NCBI GenBank assembly: GCA_963847615.1
Contig: CAWKAN010000036.1
Span: 1-64,000 of the forward strand
Reading direction: 5' to 3'
From: Palsa-883 sp963847615
GTDB taxonomy: Bacteria; Pseudomonadota; Alphaproteobacteria; Acetobacterales; Acetobacteraceae
Length of the DNA stretch: 64,000 nt
Positions 9,730-19,481 of the stretch are shown here, piece by piece. The notes below the pieces were generated by a model. It searched no databases, was not told the DNA's origin, and worked only from the letters and a program-made list of their open reading frames with translations. The position numbers and the translations under genes were made by a program. Every line of letters starts with the position of its first letter. Position 1 is the stretch's first letter.

Positions 9730-11424
9730 ATGCCGTACATGTCGGGAAAGGCCGCGCTGCTCGAACTGCTGAAGCAGGAGGGGGTGCGGATCATGTTCGG
9801 CAATCCCGGAACGACCGAGCTGCCATTGATGGACGCGCTCGCCGGCGAGACCGAGCTGCGCTACGTGCTGGCGCTTGCAGGAAGCCCCGGCGATGGGCAT
9901 GGCGGACGGCTACGCCCAGGCCTCCGGCGGCCTCGCGGTGGTGAACCTGCATGTCGCGCCCGGCCTCGGCAACGCGATGGGCATGCTGTACGACGCGCAG
10001 AAGGCCGGCGCGCCGATCCTGGTGACCGCCGGGCAGCACGAGCAGACCTTCAACATCACCGAGCCGCTGCTGTGGGCCGACCTGCCGCGCATCGCGCAAC
10101 CATTCGTGAAATGGTCCGCCGAGGTGCGCCGCCTGGCCGACCTGCCGCTGATGATCCATCGCGCGGTGAAGACGGCGCTGGCGCCGCCGACCGGGCCCGG
10201 TGTTCCTGTCGCTGCCGGGCGACATCCTGAACGCCGATGGCGAGCTTGACCTCGGCGCGCCGACGCGGGTGGCGCCGGCGGCGTGCGCGGCGATGCGCGC
10301 GCGCGATCGCCGCCGCCGCCGCGCTGATGGCGCGCGCCGAATCGGCCGGTGATCATGGCCGGCGACGCGGTGCCGCAGAGCAACGCGCTCGGCCGAACTC
10401 GTCGCCCTGGCCGAAGCTGCTCGGCGCGCCGGTCTATGACGAGGGCATGGCGAGCCGCGCGATGTTCCCGTCGTCGCATCCGCTGTATCGCGGCAGCGTT
10501 CGCGCGGCTGCCGGCGGTGATCCGCGGCATGCTGAGCCAGCACGACCTGCTGGTCTCGATCGGCGCCGATCTGTTCACCCTGTCGCTGCCCGGCGAGGTC
10601 GATCCGCTGCCGGAGGGCATGCCGATCGTCCATCTCGACACCGATCCGTGGGAACTGGGCAAGAACTATCCGCCGAGCAGGTCGCGATCCTCGGCGATCC
10701 GAAGGCGACGCTGCCGGAGCTGACCGAGGCGGTCGCCGCGTGCACGCAGCGAAGCCGCAGGCCGCGCATGCGCGCACGCGGCTGGCCGAGATGCAGGCGG
10801 CGACGCGGCAGAGCCTGGTGCATCTGCGCGCCACCGCCGAAGCCGCCGCCGGAGCGCACGCCGATCCATCCGCTGGCGCTGATGCAGGCGATCGGCCGAC
10901 CTGCTGCCGGCCGAGGCGGTGGTGATCGACGAAACGATCTCCTCGGGCGCCGGGCTGCGGCGGTTCCTGAAAAGCGATGATGCGCAGAGCTTCTTCGGCC
11001 TGCGCGGCGGCGGCATCGGCTGGGGGCTGCCGGCGGCGATCGGCGCCAAGCTGGCGCTGCCGGACCGGCCCGGTGGTGGCGCTGATCGGCGACGGCTCGG
11101 CGATGTACACGATCCAGGGCCTGTGGACCGCGGCGCACGAGAAGCTGCGCGATGGTGTTCGTCATCATCAACAATTCCAGCTACCGCATCCTGAAGCAGC
11201 GGGTGAACGCGATGAAGGGGCTGGCGGCGCAGACCGACACCTATGTCGGAATGGACCTGGTCGAGCCGGCGGTGGATTTCGTGGCGGTCGCGCGCGGGCT
11301 GGGCCTGACGGCGCACCGCGCGACCAAGATCGCCGAGGTGAAGGATTTGCTGGCGACGGCGCTGAAAGCCAACGGACCGACGCTGATCGATGTGACGGTG
11401 GATCGAAACTGGAAGCCGGTGTGA
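9730..11424 (+). pseudogene. ThDP-dependent decarboxylase-like gene broken by about 12 single-base indels
   Basis: The protein can be followed end to end only by changing frame repeatedly. It begins MPYMSGKAALLELLKQEG, has the PYR motif FGNPGTTELPL and the activating Glu in QEAPAMGMADGYAQ, then the PP-domain motif IGDGSAMYTIQGLW and ends DVTVDRNWKPV. Apparent one-base insertions lie near 9868, 10199, 10357, 10391, 10420, 10500, 10740, 10848, 10898, 11071 and 11150, with one deletion near 10675. The protein sequence between the breaks is well conserved, including the cofactor motifs, so decay is very recent or the breaks are assembly errors. The stop is one base before the GTG start of the acyl-CoA dehydrogenase, so the three genes to 13808 look like one operon. 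Homologues resemble benzoylformate decarboxylase or acetolactate synthase. Confidence 0.8.
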
Positions 11425-11425
11425 C

Positions 11426-12562
11426 GTGTCGGACGCGCTGATCCTCGACACCATCGAGGCCTTCCTGGCGCGCGACGTCGCGCCGTACGTCCATGCGCTG
11501 GAAAAGTCCGACACCTGGCCGGCCGAGATGGTCGCGCGGATGCGCGAGCTGGGCCTGTTCGGCGCCACCATCGGCGCGGACTACGGCGGCCTCGGCCTGC
11601 CCTGCGCCACCTATGCCGCGATCGTCGAGCGCATCGCCCGGGTCTGGATGTCGCTGACCGGCATCTTCAACTCGCACCTGATCATGGCGGCGGTGGTCGA
11701 GCGCCAGGGGACGCCCGACCAGAAGCGCGAATTCCTGCCGCGCTTCGCCGCCGGCGAGCTGCGTGGCGGCCTGGCGCTGACCGAGCCCGATTGCGGCACC
11801 GACCTGCAGGCGATCCGCACCACCGCGCGGCGCGACGGCGATCATTACGTGATCAACGGGACCAAGACCTGGATCAGCAACGGCATCCACGGCGCCTGCT
11901 TCGCGCTGCTGGTGAAGACCGATCTGGCGGCCGAGCCGCGCCATCGCGGCATGAGCCTGTTCCTGGCGGAGAAGGGCCCCGGCTTCACCGTCAGCCGCAA
12001 GCTGGAGAAGCTGGGCTACAAGGGGATCGACAGCGCCGAGCTGGTGTTCGACGACTACCGCGTGAAGGCGGATCGGCTGATCGGCGGCGTCGAGGGCCTC
12101 GGGCTGCAGCACGCGCTGTCCGGGCTGGAGCTGGGGCGGATCAACGTCGCCTCGCGCGGCGTCGGCATCGCCCAGGCGGCGCTGGACTGCTCGCTGCGCT
12201 ACGCCCAACTGCGCAAGACCTTCGGCAAGCCGATCGCCCAGCACCAGGCGATCCAGTTGAAGCTCGCCGACATGGCGACGCGCACCGAGGCGGCGCGGCT
12301 GCTGACGCGGCGCGCGGCGGAGCTGTACGACCAGGGCGTCCGCTGCGACATGGAGGCCGGCATGGCCAAGCTGTTCGCCACCGAAACGGCACTGGAAAAC
12401 GCCATCGAGGCGATGCGGGTGCACGGCGGTTACGGCTATTCCACCGACTTTCCGGTCGAGCGGCTGTATCGCGACGCGCCGTTGCTGGTGATCGGCGAGG
12501 GCACCAACGAGCTGCAACGCATCATCATCGCGCGTCAGCTCGTGCAGCGGTATCCGGCCTGA
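11426..12562 (+). CDS. Acyl-CoA dehydrogenase
   Basis: This is a 378-residue FAD-dependent acyl-CoA dehydrogenase, which introduces an alpha-beta double bond into a CoA thioester and passes electrons to ETF. Family signatures are visible: LTEPDCGTD in the middle domain, GTKTWISNG on the FAD-contacting strand, and near the C-terminus GYGYSTDFPVERLYRDA and GEGTNELQR, where the Glu before GT is the usual catalytic base. The GTG start at 11426 follows the upstream stop by one base, and the 3' end overlaps the ATG of the CoA-transferase. This coupling points to a CoA-linked catabolic operon. Chain-length specificity cannot be judged. Confidence 0.92.
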   Translation: MSDALILDTIEAFLARDVAPYVHALEKSDTWPAEMVARMRELGLFGATIGADYGGLGLPCATYAAIVERIARVWMSLTGIFNSHLIMAAVVERQGTPDQKREFLPRFAAGELRGGLALTEPDCGTDLQAIRTTARRDGDHYVINGTKTWISNGIHGACFALLVKTDLAAEPRHRGMSLFLAEKGPGFTVSRKLEKLGYKGIDSAELVFDDYRVKADRLIGGVEGLGLQHALSGLELGRINVASRGVGIAQAALDCSLRYAQLRKTFGKPIAQHQAIQLKLADMATRTEAARLLTRRAAELYDQGVRCDMEAGMAKLFATETALENAIEAMRVHGGYGYSTDFPVERLYRDAPLLVIGEGTNELQRIIIARQLVQRYPA

Positions 12563-13808
12563 TGCCGCCCGCTTCCGCAGATCCTTCCGCGGTGGCTCCC
12601 ACGGCGCCTCCCGCCTTGGCGCTGCCGCTGTCCGGCCTGCGCATCCTGGCGGTTGAGCAATACGGTGCCGGACCATTTGGCTCAATGCAGCTCGCCGACA
12701 TGGGCGCCGAGGTGATCAAACTCGAAAACCCGGCCGAGGGCGGCGACGTCTCGCGCCAGGTCGGGCCGTATTTCCTCGGCGAACACGACAGCCATTTCTT
12801 CCAGGCGTTCAACCGCAACAAGCGCTCGATCACGCTCAGCCTGCGCACGGAGCAGGGCAGGGCGGTGCTGCGCGACCTGGTGCGCGGCGCCGACGGCGTG
12901 CTGGACAACCTGCGCGGCGACCAGCCGGCGCGGCTCGGCGTGACCTACGCCGCGTTGCAGGACGCCAATCCGCGCATCGTCTGCGCGCATCTCTCGGCCT
13001 ATGGGCGGGACGGCAGCCGGGCGAACTGGCCGGGCTACGACTATCTGATGCAGGCCGAGGCGGGCTACCTGTCGCTGACCGGCGAGCCCGACGGCGCGCC
13101 GGCGCGGTTCGGCCTGTCGATCGTCGACATGATGGCGGGCGTCTACGCCGCGCTGGCGCTGCTCGGCGGCATCCTCGCCGCGCGCGCGACCGGGCAGGGC
13201 AGGGACGTCGATGTCAGCCTGTTCGACACCGCGCTGTCCAACCTGAACTACCTGGCGGGCTGGTTCCTCAACGAGGGCCACGCGCAGGGCCGCGAGCCGC
13301 GCTCGGCGCATCCGTCGCTGACCCCCAGCCAGCTCTACCGCACCGCGGACGGCTGGATCTTCATCATGTGCAACAAACAGAAATTCTGGCCGGTGCTGTG
13401 CGCCCGGCTCGACCGGCCGGACTGGGCGGAGGACAAGCGCTTCGCGACGTTCCCGGCGCGGCTCGCCAACCGCGCCGTGCTGACCGAACTGCTGGACGCG
13501 GCGTTGGCCTCGCGCAGCACCGCGGACGTGGCTGGCGCATTTCGCCGGCGCGGTGCCGGCGGCGCCGGTGCACGACATCGCCCGCGCCCTGACGTCGTCG
13601 TTCGTCATCGAGCGAGGACCGGGTGTGGTGCTATGCCCATCCGGCGCGGCCGGACTTCCGCATGGCGGCGCCGGCGTTCCGCCTGCCGGGCAGCGCCATG
13701 CCGCGCAACCCGGCGCCGGCGCTCGGCGCGGACACCGACCAGGTGCTGGGCGAGATCGGCTACAGCGCCGAGCGCATCGCGGCATTGCGGACCGCGGGCG
13801 TCGTCTGA
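12562..13808 (+). pseudogene. Class III (CaiB/BaiF family) CoA-transferase, two frameshifts
   Basis: It starts ATG at 12562, overlapping the preceding stop. The first about 320 residues are a good family III CoA-transferase: LSGLRILAVEQYGAGPFGSM, then GAEVIKLENPAEGGD, FNRNKRSITL and the central GLSIVDMMAGVYAALALLGG. Near 13530 one extra g shifts the frame (coding continues as LAHFAGAVPAAPVHDIA), and near 13612 another extra g shifts it again. The true C-terminus reads LGEIGYSAERIAALRTAGVV, ending TGA at 13808. The intact enzyme would move CoA between a dicarboxylic or aromatic acid and an acyl-CoA, feeding the dehydrogenase upstream. The single-base nature of both lesions leaves sequencing error open. 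Confidence 0.85.
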
Positions 13809-13984
13809 CCGTCGCGGCTCCGTAGCAGTCCCTGCCCGCTCCCGGGGAAGGGTGGGGCGGTGTGGCGGGGCGGTGCCGCGACGCGCGCCCGCGACCGCCC
13901 CCGGCTCGGCGCCATCCCGGCGGCTCTCAGGTCCGCCCGGCAAGATCCACCGCCGAGCCCGCCGAGACGGATCGCCCGGTGCCG

Positions 13985-15235
13985 CCCGGCTCGCCGCGTC
14001 CGGCGCCGCTCGGCCCGCTGCCGCCGCCCCGGCACCGTCCCACGTTGCATGGGGTCTTTGCCGCATCGTGCGCTTGCCCGCCGGGCGGGACGCCGTGCCG
14101 CCGGCCCCGGCCGGCGTCGCCCGGCCGATGCCGGCCGCGTCCGGCGCCGCTCGGCTCGCCGCCGCCGCCCAGGCACCGTCCCACGTTGCATGGGGTCTTT
14201 GCCGCATCGTGCGCTTGCCCGTCGGGCGGGACGCCGTGCCGCCGGCCCCGGCCGGCGTCGCCCGGCCGATGCCGGCCGCGCCCGGCGCCGCTCGCCCCGG
14301 CACCGCGCCACGTTGCATGGGGTCTTTGCCGCATCCTGCGCTTGCCCGCCGGGCGGGACACCGTGCCGCCGGTCCCGGCCGGCGCCGCCCGGGCGACGCC
14401 GGCCGCGTCCTGCGCCGCTCGGCCCGCCGCCGCCGCCGCCGCCCCGGCACCGCGCCACGTTGCATGGGGTCTTTGCCGCATCTTGCGCTTGCCCGCCGGG
14501 CGGGACGCCGTGCCGCCGATCCCGGCCGGCGTCGTCCGGACGATGCCGGCCGCGCCCGGCGCCGCTCGGCCCGCCACGTCCGTCGCGGTACCGTCCCACG
14601 TTGCATGGGGTCTTTGCCGCATCCTGCGCTTGCCCGCCGGGCGGGACGCCGTGCCGCCGATCCCGGCCGGCGTCGTCCGGACGATGCCGGCCGCGCCCGG
14701 CGCCGCTCGGCCCGCCACGTCCGTCGCGGTACCGTCCCACGTTGCATGGGGTCTTTGCCGCATCCTGCGCTTGCCCGCCGGGCGGGACGCCGTGCCGCCG
14801 GTCCTGCTCGCCGTCGTCCGGACGATGCCGGCCGCGCCCGGCGCCGCTCGGCCCGCCACGTCCGTCGCGGTACCGTCCCACGTTGCATGGGGTCTTTGCC
14901 GCATCCTGCGCTTGCCCGCCGGGCGGGACGCCGTGCCGCCGGTCCTGCTCGCCGTCGTCCGGAAAATGCCGGCCGCGTCCTGCGCCGCTCGGCCCGCCGC
15001 CGCCGCGGCACCGCGCCACGTTGCATGGGGTCTTTGCCGCATCCTGCGCTTGCCAGCTGGGCGGGACACCGTGCCGCCGGTCCCGGCCGGCGCCGTCCGG
15101 GCGACGCCGGCCGCGTCCTGCGCCGCTCGGCCCGCTGCCGCCGCCCCGGCACCGCGCCACGTTGCATGGGGTCTTTGGCGCATCCTGCGCTTGCCCGCCG
15201 GACAGGAAGCCGTGCCGAGGACAAGTCCAAGCCTC
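13985..15235. repeat. Nine-copy tandem satellite, unit about 141 bp
   Basis: The core cacgttgcatggggtctttg occurs at 14041, 14182, 14309, 14456, 14597, 14738, 14879, 15017 and 15158, so units are 141, 127, 147, 141, 141, 141, 138 and 141 bp. A partial unit precedes the first. Each unit has a conserved half and a half with a long inverted repeat around a ggccggc/gccggcc stem. Paired changes keep the stem, for example cgtcgtcc with ggacgatg versus cgccgccc with gggcgacg. All six frames are open over long stretches because of extreme GC content; the products are Pro/Arg-rich and unlike proteins, and the 127-bp unit breaks any frame. I read it as non-coding. Confidence 0.85.
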
Positions 15236-15914
15236 GAGCCGAGCCCCAGCGCTAACGGCGTCGGCCTGGGCCCAGCGGTCAAGCCGGCCTCTCGACCGCC
15301 GCCCGAACACGCCCGGGCCCGATCCCAGCCGGCAGACCAGCCATCCGCGCCGAACCGTCGCACCGCTAACCCCGGCATACCGTGTTGCATGGAACCTTTG
15401 TGCGAACGCGCGACAAACGCATCGGGCAAGGCGAGGGGGGGCTGGATTGGAATGGATGGCATCTGCGATCCTGGTGCACCGAGCGTCAGTTAACACCACT
15501 TACACCAGAATGCCCTCAGGCGCCACGCAAACCATCAAGGGCGGGATGCTCGCGCCGGCGATCCGGCCCGGCCGATCCACCCGCCCGGGCACCCACAGAT
15601 CCGCCGGCCAGGTCCCGCGCGGCGGTGGCGCCCCGGTTCCGCCGCCCGATCGAAGCAAGGCATTGAACCGCGCAGCAATGCGAAGGACCGCAGATCGGTC
15701 CCCCCCCGCCGCCGTCGGGGCGGCCGCGTGGCACGGCCGGCGCAGCCCGCGGCCGCCTTCATCACAAGCGGTTTCATTCCTTGTGCAGACAGGTCCGCAC
15801 CGCGGCCAGGCGAGCCACCTCCGTCATCCCAGGGACGGTCGGTCCCCCCCGCCGCCTTGGTGGCGAAAGGCCGGCAGGTACCCCGCATCATCGGCCGGCG
15901 CGTGGCGATACAGC
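15236..15914. other. Spacer without recognisable gene
   Basis: No convincing coding region is seen. A degenerate relative of the satellite core (gttgcatggaacctttgtg) is at about 15381, which suggests that the satellite once extended further. Confidence 0.5.
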
Positions 15915-16353
15915 GCGACATGGCCGGCTCCCCCGAAGCCGATCGCCAACTCGCGCAACTCCGGCAGTTCAGCAGGGCGATCGCTTTGAGGTAATTGCCG
16001 CATTGCAGCCGACCCCCCGGGTCAAGATGCCCGGGGGCATGTGCCTGTTCGTCCGTTGGTGCAACTTCCTTTCTGTAAATTGTCTGCCTGCTGCTGGGCC
16101 ACGGACGGCCGCGCAGCCCGGCAGCACGTCCTCGACCAGCAGGTCCACGAAGCACTCACCGACCATTACGTCATGGTAGTCATCCTGCGCCACGCTGCTA
16201 CGCACCCGACAGGCCAGCCGCAAGAAGTTCAAATGCCGCCGCATTCTCCCGGACCTTTTCCAGGAATCCGGCCCCAGGCGTGTTGAGCACGGTGAACGCG
16301 CAGCCGATCATCTGCCCCGACAGATCATTCCACCGCGCGCTATCTGCGTGCAT
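15915..16353 (-). pseudogene. Degraded GxxExxY-family protein
   Basis: The start at 16353 (MHADSARWNDLSGQMIG) and the following text, CAFTVLNTPGAGFLEKVREN, match the N-terminus of small GxxExxY proteins (PDDEXK-nuclease-like fold, function poorly known); the family Tyr is replaced (EKVREN instead of ExxYEN). Further pieces appear in other frames: VGECFVDLLVED near 16150 and QCGNYLKAIALL near 15990. Several frameshifts and missing segments separate them, so the gene is dead. A 43-codon in-frame extension upstream of 16353 resembles leader text often found before this family. Confidence 0.6.
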
Positions 16354-16830
16354 CGGCGTCCATCGCCTTGCTTCATCTGCGTTAAAATTCTTCCTTTGCG
16401 ATGCCGCGGACGGATGGTTGCGGAAGCGTTGGCGGGCCTGCGATGCACCAGATGCGCGAAGCGTCCCCAGCGTTGGAATCAAGCCCCGGTCAACCGGTCA
16501 AAACCTCAGTGCAGCGGTACCAGGCCCTATGGACAAACCCGAGCCATTATTCCAGCGGCCCAAAGTCTTGACCCATCGGCTGGTGCTGGGTCGCTGGCAT
16601 GAGTCTTGGTCTGTGCGCCCTCCGTGCAACTCCGTGTCGGCTTGATGACTTGCTTTCTTGCGTTGCCGCGCTTCCGGAATGACGCCTGTGAGCAGCCCAG
16701 GCAACCCGGGCCAAATGCGGTCATCCTGCCTAACGGGCCACCAAGCCACGCAACGGCGATCGATTCGTTCAGTGTCGCGCGTCGCCTGACCCGGATGCAT
16801 TCGTCTCCGGATCCGGTTGGTCCACGGCGT
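16354..16830. other. Spacer with one mini-palindrome
   Basis: No gene is recognised. It holds the mini-palindrome at 16550-16601 listed separately, and a remnant of the leader seen before GxxExxY genes (about 16355-16400). Confidence 0.4.
16550..16601 (-). repeat. 51-bp mini-palindrome, family ATACC, copy 1
   Basis: It reads as the reverse complement of the element at 24037-24087 with few differences, sharing gcggcccaaagtcttgaccc and ggctggtgctggg. The ends are degenerate forms of the ATACCAGCGG/CCGCGGTAT termini. Confidence 0.7.
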
Positions 16831-17595
16831 CTAGTCGGCCGCCGCCGACAACCCGGGACGGGCGTGCACCGCCTGGCCGAACGCCTCGAAGATGCGGCGC
16901 GACACCGGGTCGGTCTCCCAGTCGTATTCCGGATGCCACTGCATCCCGACCGCGAAGCCGGGCGCGTTGACCACGCGCACCGCCTCGATCTGGCCGTCCG
17001 GCGCGATCCCCTCGGCCACCAGGCCCGGCGCGAGCTGGTCGATGCCCTGGTTGTGCAGCGAGTTCACCGCGATCTCGCTCGCCCCGGCGATCCGGTGCAG
17101 CCAGCTTCCCGGCACCACCCGCATGGCGTGCGCCTTGCCCTGACGCACCCGCGGCGAGGGGTGCATCGGCGTCGAATGGTCGATCCGGTCGGGCAGGTCC
17201 TGCAGCCGCTGGTGCAGCGTGCCGCCGAGCGCCACGTTCAGCTCCTGGAACCCTCGGCAGATCGCCAGCAACGGCACGCCGCGGGCGATCGCGGCGCGGA
17301 TCAGCGGCAGGATGGCACCGTCGCGCGCCGGGTCCTCCGGGATCCCTTCGGGATGCGGCGGGCCGCCATACAGGCTGGGCTGCACGTTGGAGCGGCTGCC
17401 GGTCAGGATGATGCCGTCCAGCCGATCGAGCAGCGTCTCCACATCCGCGTGGTCGCCATTGGCCGGGATCAGCACCGGCACGGCACCCACCACCTGGTCG
17501 GTGGCGCGGACATAGGTGTTGGAGGCGGCATGGTTCGGCATCCCGAAGACGCCGAACTGCTTGGTGCAGCAACTGATCCCGACGAGAGGCTTCAC
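16831..17595 (-). CDS. Gamma-glutamyl-gamma-aminobutyrate hydrolase-like class I amidotransferase (peptidase C26)
   Basis: A 254-residue cytoplasmic hydrolase of the PuuD/peptidase C26 family, which cleaves gamma-glutamyl amide bonds. The nucleophile Cys sits in LLAICRGFQELNVALGG and the catalytic His in MQWHPEYDWE; IILTGSRSNVQPSLYGG is the oxyanion-side motif. The GTG at 17595 (VKPLVGISCC) is chosen because the family begins exactly here; the open frame continues upstream only through unrelated sequence. No polyamine or GABA genes are adjacent, so the physiological substrate is open. Confidence 0.85.
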   Translation of the reverse strand: MKPLVGISCCTKQFGVFGMPNHAASNTYVRATDQVVGAVPVLIPANGDHADVETLLDRLDGIILTGSRSNVQPSLYGGPPHPEGIPEDPARDGAILPLIRAAIARGVPLLAICRGFQELNVALGGTLHQRLQDLPDRIDHSTPMHPSPRVRQGKAHAMRVVPGSWLHRIAGASEIAVNSLHNQGIDQLAPGLVAEGIAPDGQIEAVRVVNAPGFAVGMQWHPEYDWETDPVSRRIFEAFGQAVHARPGLSAAAD

Positions 17596-17744
17596 GTCCC
17601 GGCACGCTGGTTGTTTCGCCCAGCATACTTGCGGAGTTTGGTGGCGAAAAGAAGCCAATTTTTCCTGTCCCCCGCCATGCGCGCCCCGCAATCCCCCGCC
17701 GCCCGCCCGGCCCGCCCGCCTGGCCCGCCCGCCTGGCCCGCCAC

Positions 17745-18674
17745 TCAGCCAGGCGCCGATCCGCGGATGGCATGCCAGCGCACCAGGCAAATCCGGTGCG
17801 CGCGCATCAGGCTCAACCGGCGCAGCCACAATTCGGCCTCGCGCACCACGATCCGGGCCATCGCGGGGCTCGGCCGCTTCGCACTCATGCCGCGGATCAC
17901 CCCATGCCAGCCGCTCAGCGCCTGCTGCATGTGGCGCAGCGAGATGTCCTCGGTGACGCGAACGTCGAAGCCTAGCCGGACAAGCGCCCCCGAGACCGCC
18001 CGCTGGCTGGGCAGCGAGGGCGCGCGACCCTCCAGCCGGCACCAGGCGGCAACCGCGCCGTCCGATGGGTCGAGCGGCGGGTCGGCCACCAGATCCACCA
18101 TCATGAGCTGACCGCCGGGACGCAGCGCGCGGCAGATGGCGACCAGCACCGGCCCGGGCGCCTCGCCCCGCAAGGCTTCCAGCGCCAGCGCGTGATGGAA
18201 GGCGTGGCGGGCGAAATCCGGCTTCGCCGGCTGCCAGGTCCTGATCTCGGCGTGGCGTCCGAACCCGCCGCGGACGCTGCACTCCGCGGCCAGATCCGCG
18301 AGTTCGCCATTGGCCTCGAAGCCGGTGACCCAGGCGCCAAGCTCGGTGGCGATGCAGCGCGCCGGCCCGCCGGCCCCGGCGCCCAGCAGCAGCAGGCTGG
18401 AGGCATTGGACAGCACCAGCGGCTTGGCCAGGCGCAAGGTCTCCTGCTCGCCGTCGGGAAAGGTAAAACCCTCCCCCCACAACAATTCCACCACCGCGAT
18501 CCGCTCCCGGCTCCAGAACGGCAGCGGTGGCGGCGGTCGCAAAATGACCGGCTCGGCCGGGATGCCGGCCGGTTCGCATGCGGGCGCCGGCACGTCGGGC
18601 GGATCCGCCGACGCGAACGAACCGACCAGATCGGTCAACCTGCTCCAGACCTGGGCCAGCGCCATCAGGCACAC
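17745..18674 (-). CDS. Class I SAM-dependent methyltransferase
   Basis: A 309-residue protein with a recognisable Rossmann methyltransferase core. Motif I is LLLLGAGAGGPARCIATELG, the acidic end of strand 2 is VTGFEANGELADLA, and the post-II/III region reads ALRPGGQLMMVDLVADPP. The C-terminal about 80 residues (SLRHMQQALSGWHGVIRG onward) resemble the substrate-binding part of small-molecule or ubiquinone-type methyltransferases. The N-terminal 60 residues are Pro-rich and variable. The start may be 18674 or the Met three codons later. The substrate is unknown and the neighbours (amidotransferase, cupin) give no clear pathway. Confidence 0.75.
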   Translation of the reverse strand: MCLMALAQVWSRLTDLVGSFASADPPDVPAPACEPAGIPAEPVILRPPPPLPFWSRERIAVVELLWGEGFTFPDGEQETLRLAKPLVLSNASSLLLLGAGAGGPARCIATELGAWVTGFEANGELADLAAECSVRGGFGRHAEIRTWQPAKPDFARHAFHHALALEALRGEAPGPVLVAICRALRPGGQLMMVDLVADPPLDPSDGAVAAWCRLEGRAPSLPSQRAVSGALVRLGFDVRVTEDISLRHMQQALSGWHGVIRGMSAKRPSPAMARIVVREAELWLRRLSLMRAHRICLVRWHAIRGSAPG

Positions 18675-18767
18675 CTCCGCGTTCGCAGGGTGGCGCCAAA
18701 GGGTTGAGGAAGCGTTGAAGCCGCGGGCGTTTGTTCGCCGCGTCCGCCGATCCGCGTCGCGCGCCGG

Positions 18768-19115
18768 CTAGGCGAACTCGGTCAGCACGTAGCGGACCAC
18801 CTCGTCGCCGACGACGCTGGGCCGGTGCCGGTGCGCCGGGCCGGCCGGGATGTGGAGCATGTCCCCCGGGCCGGCTTCCACCACGTGGTCGGCGAAGGTG
18901 TAGCGCAGGCGCCCGGCAAGGATGAAAATCGAGTGCCCGGTCTCGCACCAATGCCCGGCCGCCGCCTCGGCCGGCGCGGCCGGCGCGGCCGGCGCGCGCT
19001 CCTGGTAGCGCAGCGTGATGCCGAACGGGCTGACCGCCTCGCGAACCTTCAACCCCTCGGCGGCAACCTGCAAAGGGTGGGCGGCGGCCGGGAAGTGGTA
19101 CGGACTGTCTGCCAT
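18768..19115 (-). CDS. Small cupin-domain protein
   Basis: A 115-residue single-domain cupin. The two cupin motifs are visible: GHWCETGHSIFILAGRLRYTF and AGPGDMLHIPAGPAHRH, with His residues positioned to bind a metal. The ATG at 19115 has a G-rich Shine-Dalgarno stretch just upstream. Longer upstream frames run into the palindromic element at 19176-19459 and are not genuine. It may be a dioxygenase-like or sensory cupin; there is no specific assignment. Confidence 0.8.
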   Translation of the reverse strand: MADSPYHFPAAAHPLQVAAEGLKVREAVSPFGITLRYQERAPAAPAAPAEAAAGHWCETGHSIFILAGRLRYTFADHVVEAGPGDMLHIPAGPAHRHRPSVVGDEVVRYVLTEFA

Positions 19116-19175
19116 CCCCCCAGTCTGCCCGCAACGCCGCCGCCAGGCCAGCCCCGGCGCGATCGGGCGCGCGCA

Positions 19176-19459
19176 GCAAGGCCGGGGCTTCGCCCCAGAC
19201 CCCACCAAGGGGCTTTGCCCCCTGGACCCCCACCAGAGGCGGAGCCTCTGGAACTCCATGACTGGGAGTGTGGGGAGGGGAAGGGGGCGTGCGGGCACAG
19301 TGCCGGTGCCGGCCGTCGCGACGGCCGGCACCGGCACTGTGCCCGCACGCCCCCTTCCCCTCCCCACACTCCCAGTGAAGGGTTCCAAGGGCTCGCCCTT
19401 GGCGGGGTTCCAAGGGGCAGCGCCCCTTGGTGGGGTCTGGGGCGAAGCCCCAGCCTTGC
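19176..19459 (+). repeat. Giant palindromic element, copy A
   Basis: A 284-bp element with 40-bp terminal inverted repeats (gcaaggccggggcttcgccc and its complement). The arms are built of small hairpins (ggggcttcgcccc, agaggcggagcctct, aagggctcgccctt and similar). The core 19261-19376 is a perfect 116-bp palindrome. Its outer about 28 bp per side match the other copies and its inner part is unique. The flanks are themselves inverted: 19154-19166 is the exact complement of 19468-19480. It lies between the 3' end of a ThDP gene and the 5' end of the cupin gene. Confidence 0.92.
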
Positions 19460-19481
19460 TGCGGTTGCCGATCGCGCCGGG

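Noticed and set aside
13985..15235. CRISPR-like interpretation of the regular array
   Set aside because: Units are 141 bp with similarity throughout, no short repeat with unique spacers, and no cas genes nearby.
13605..15500. Overlapping long ORFs on both strands through the 141-bp array
   Set aside because: All six frames are open due to base composition, unit lengths are not all multiples of three, and products are Pro/Arg-rich with no domain.
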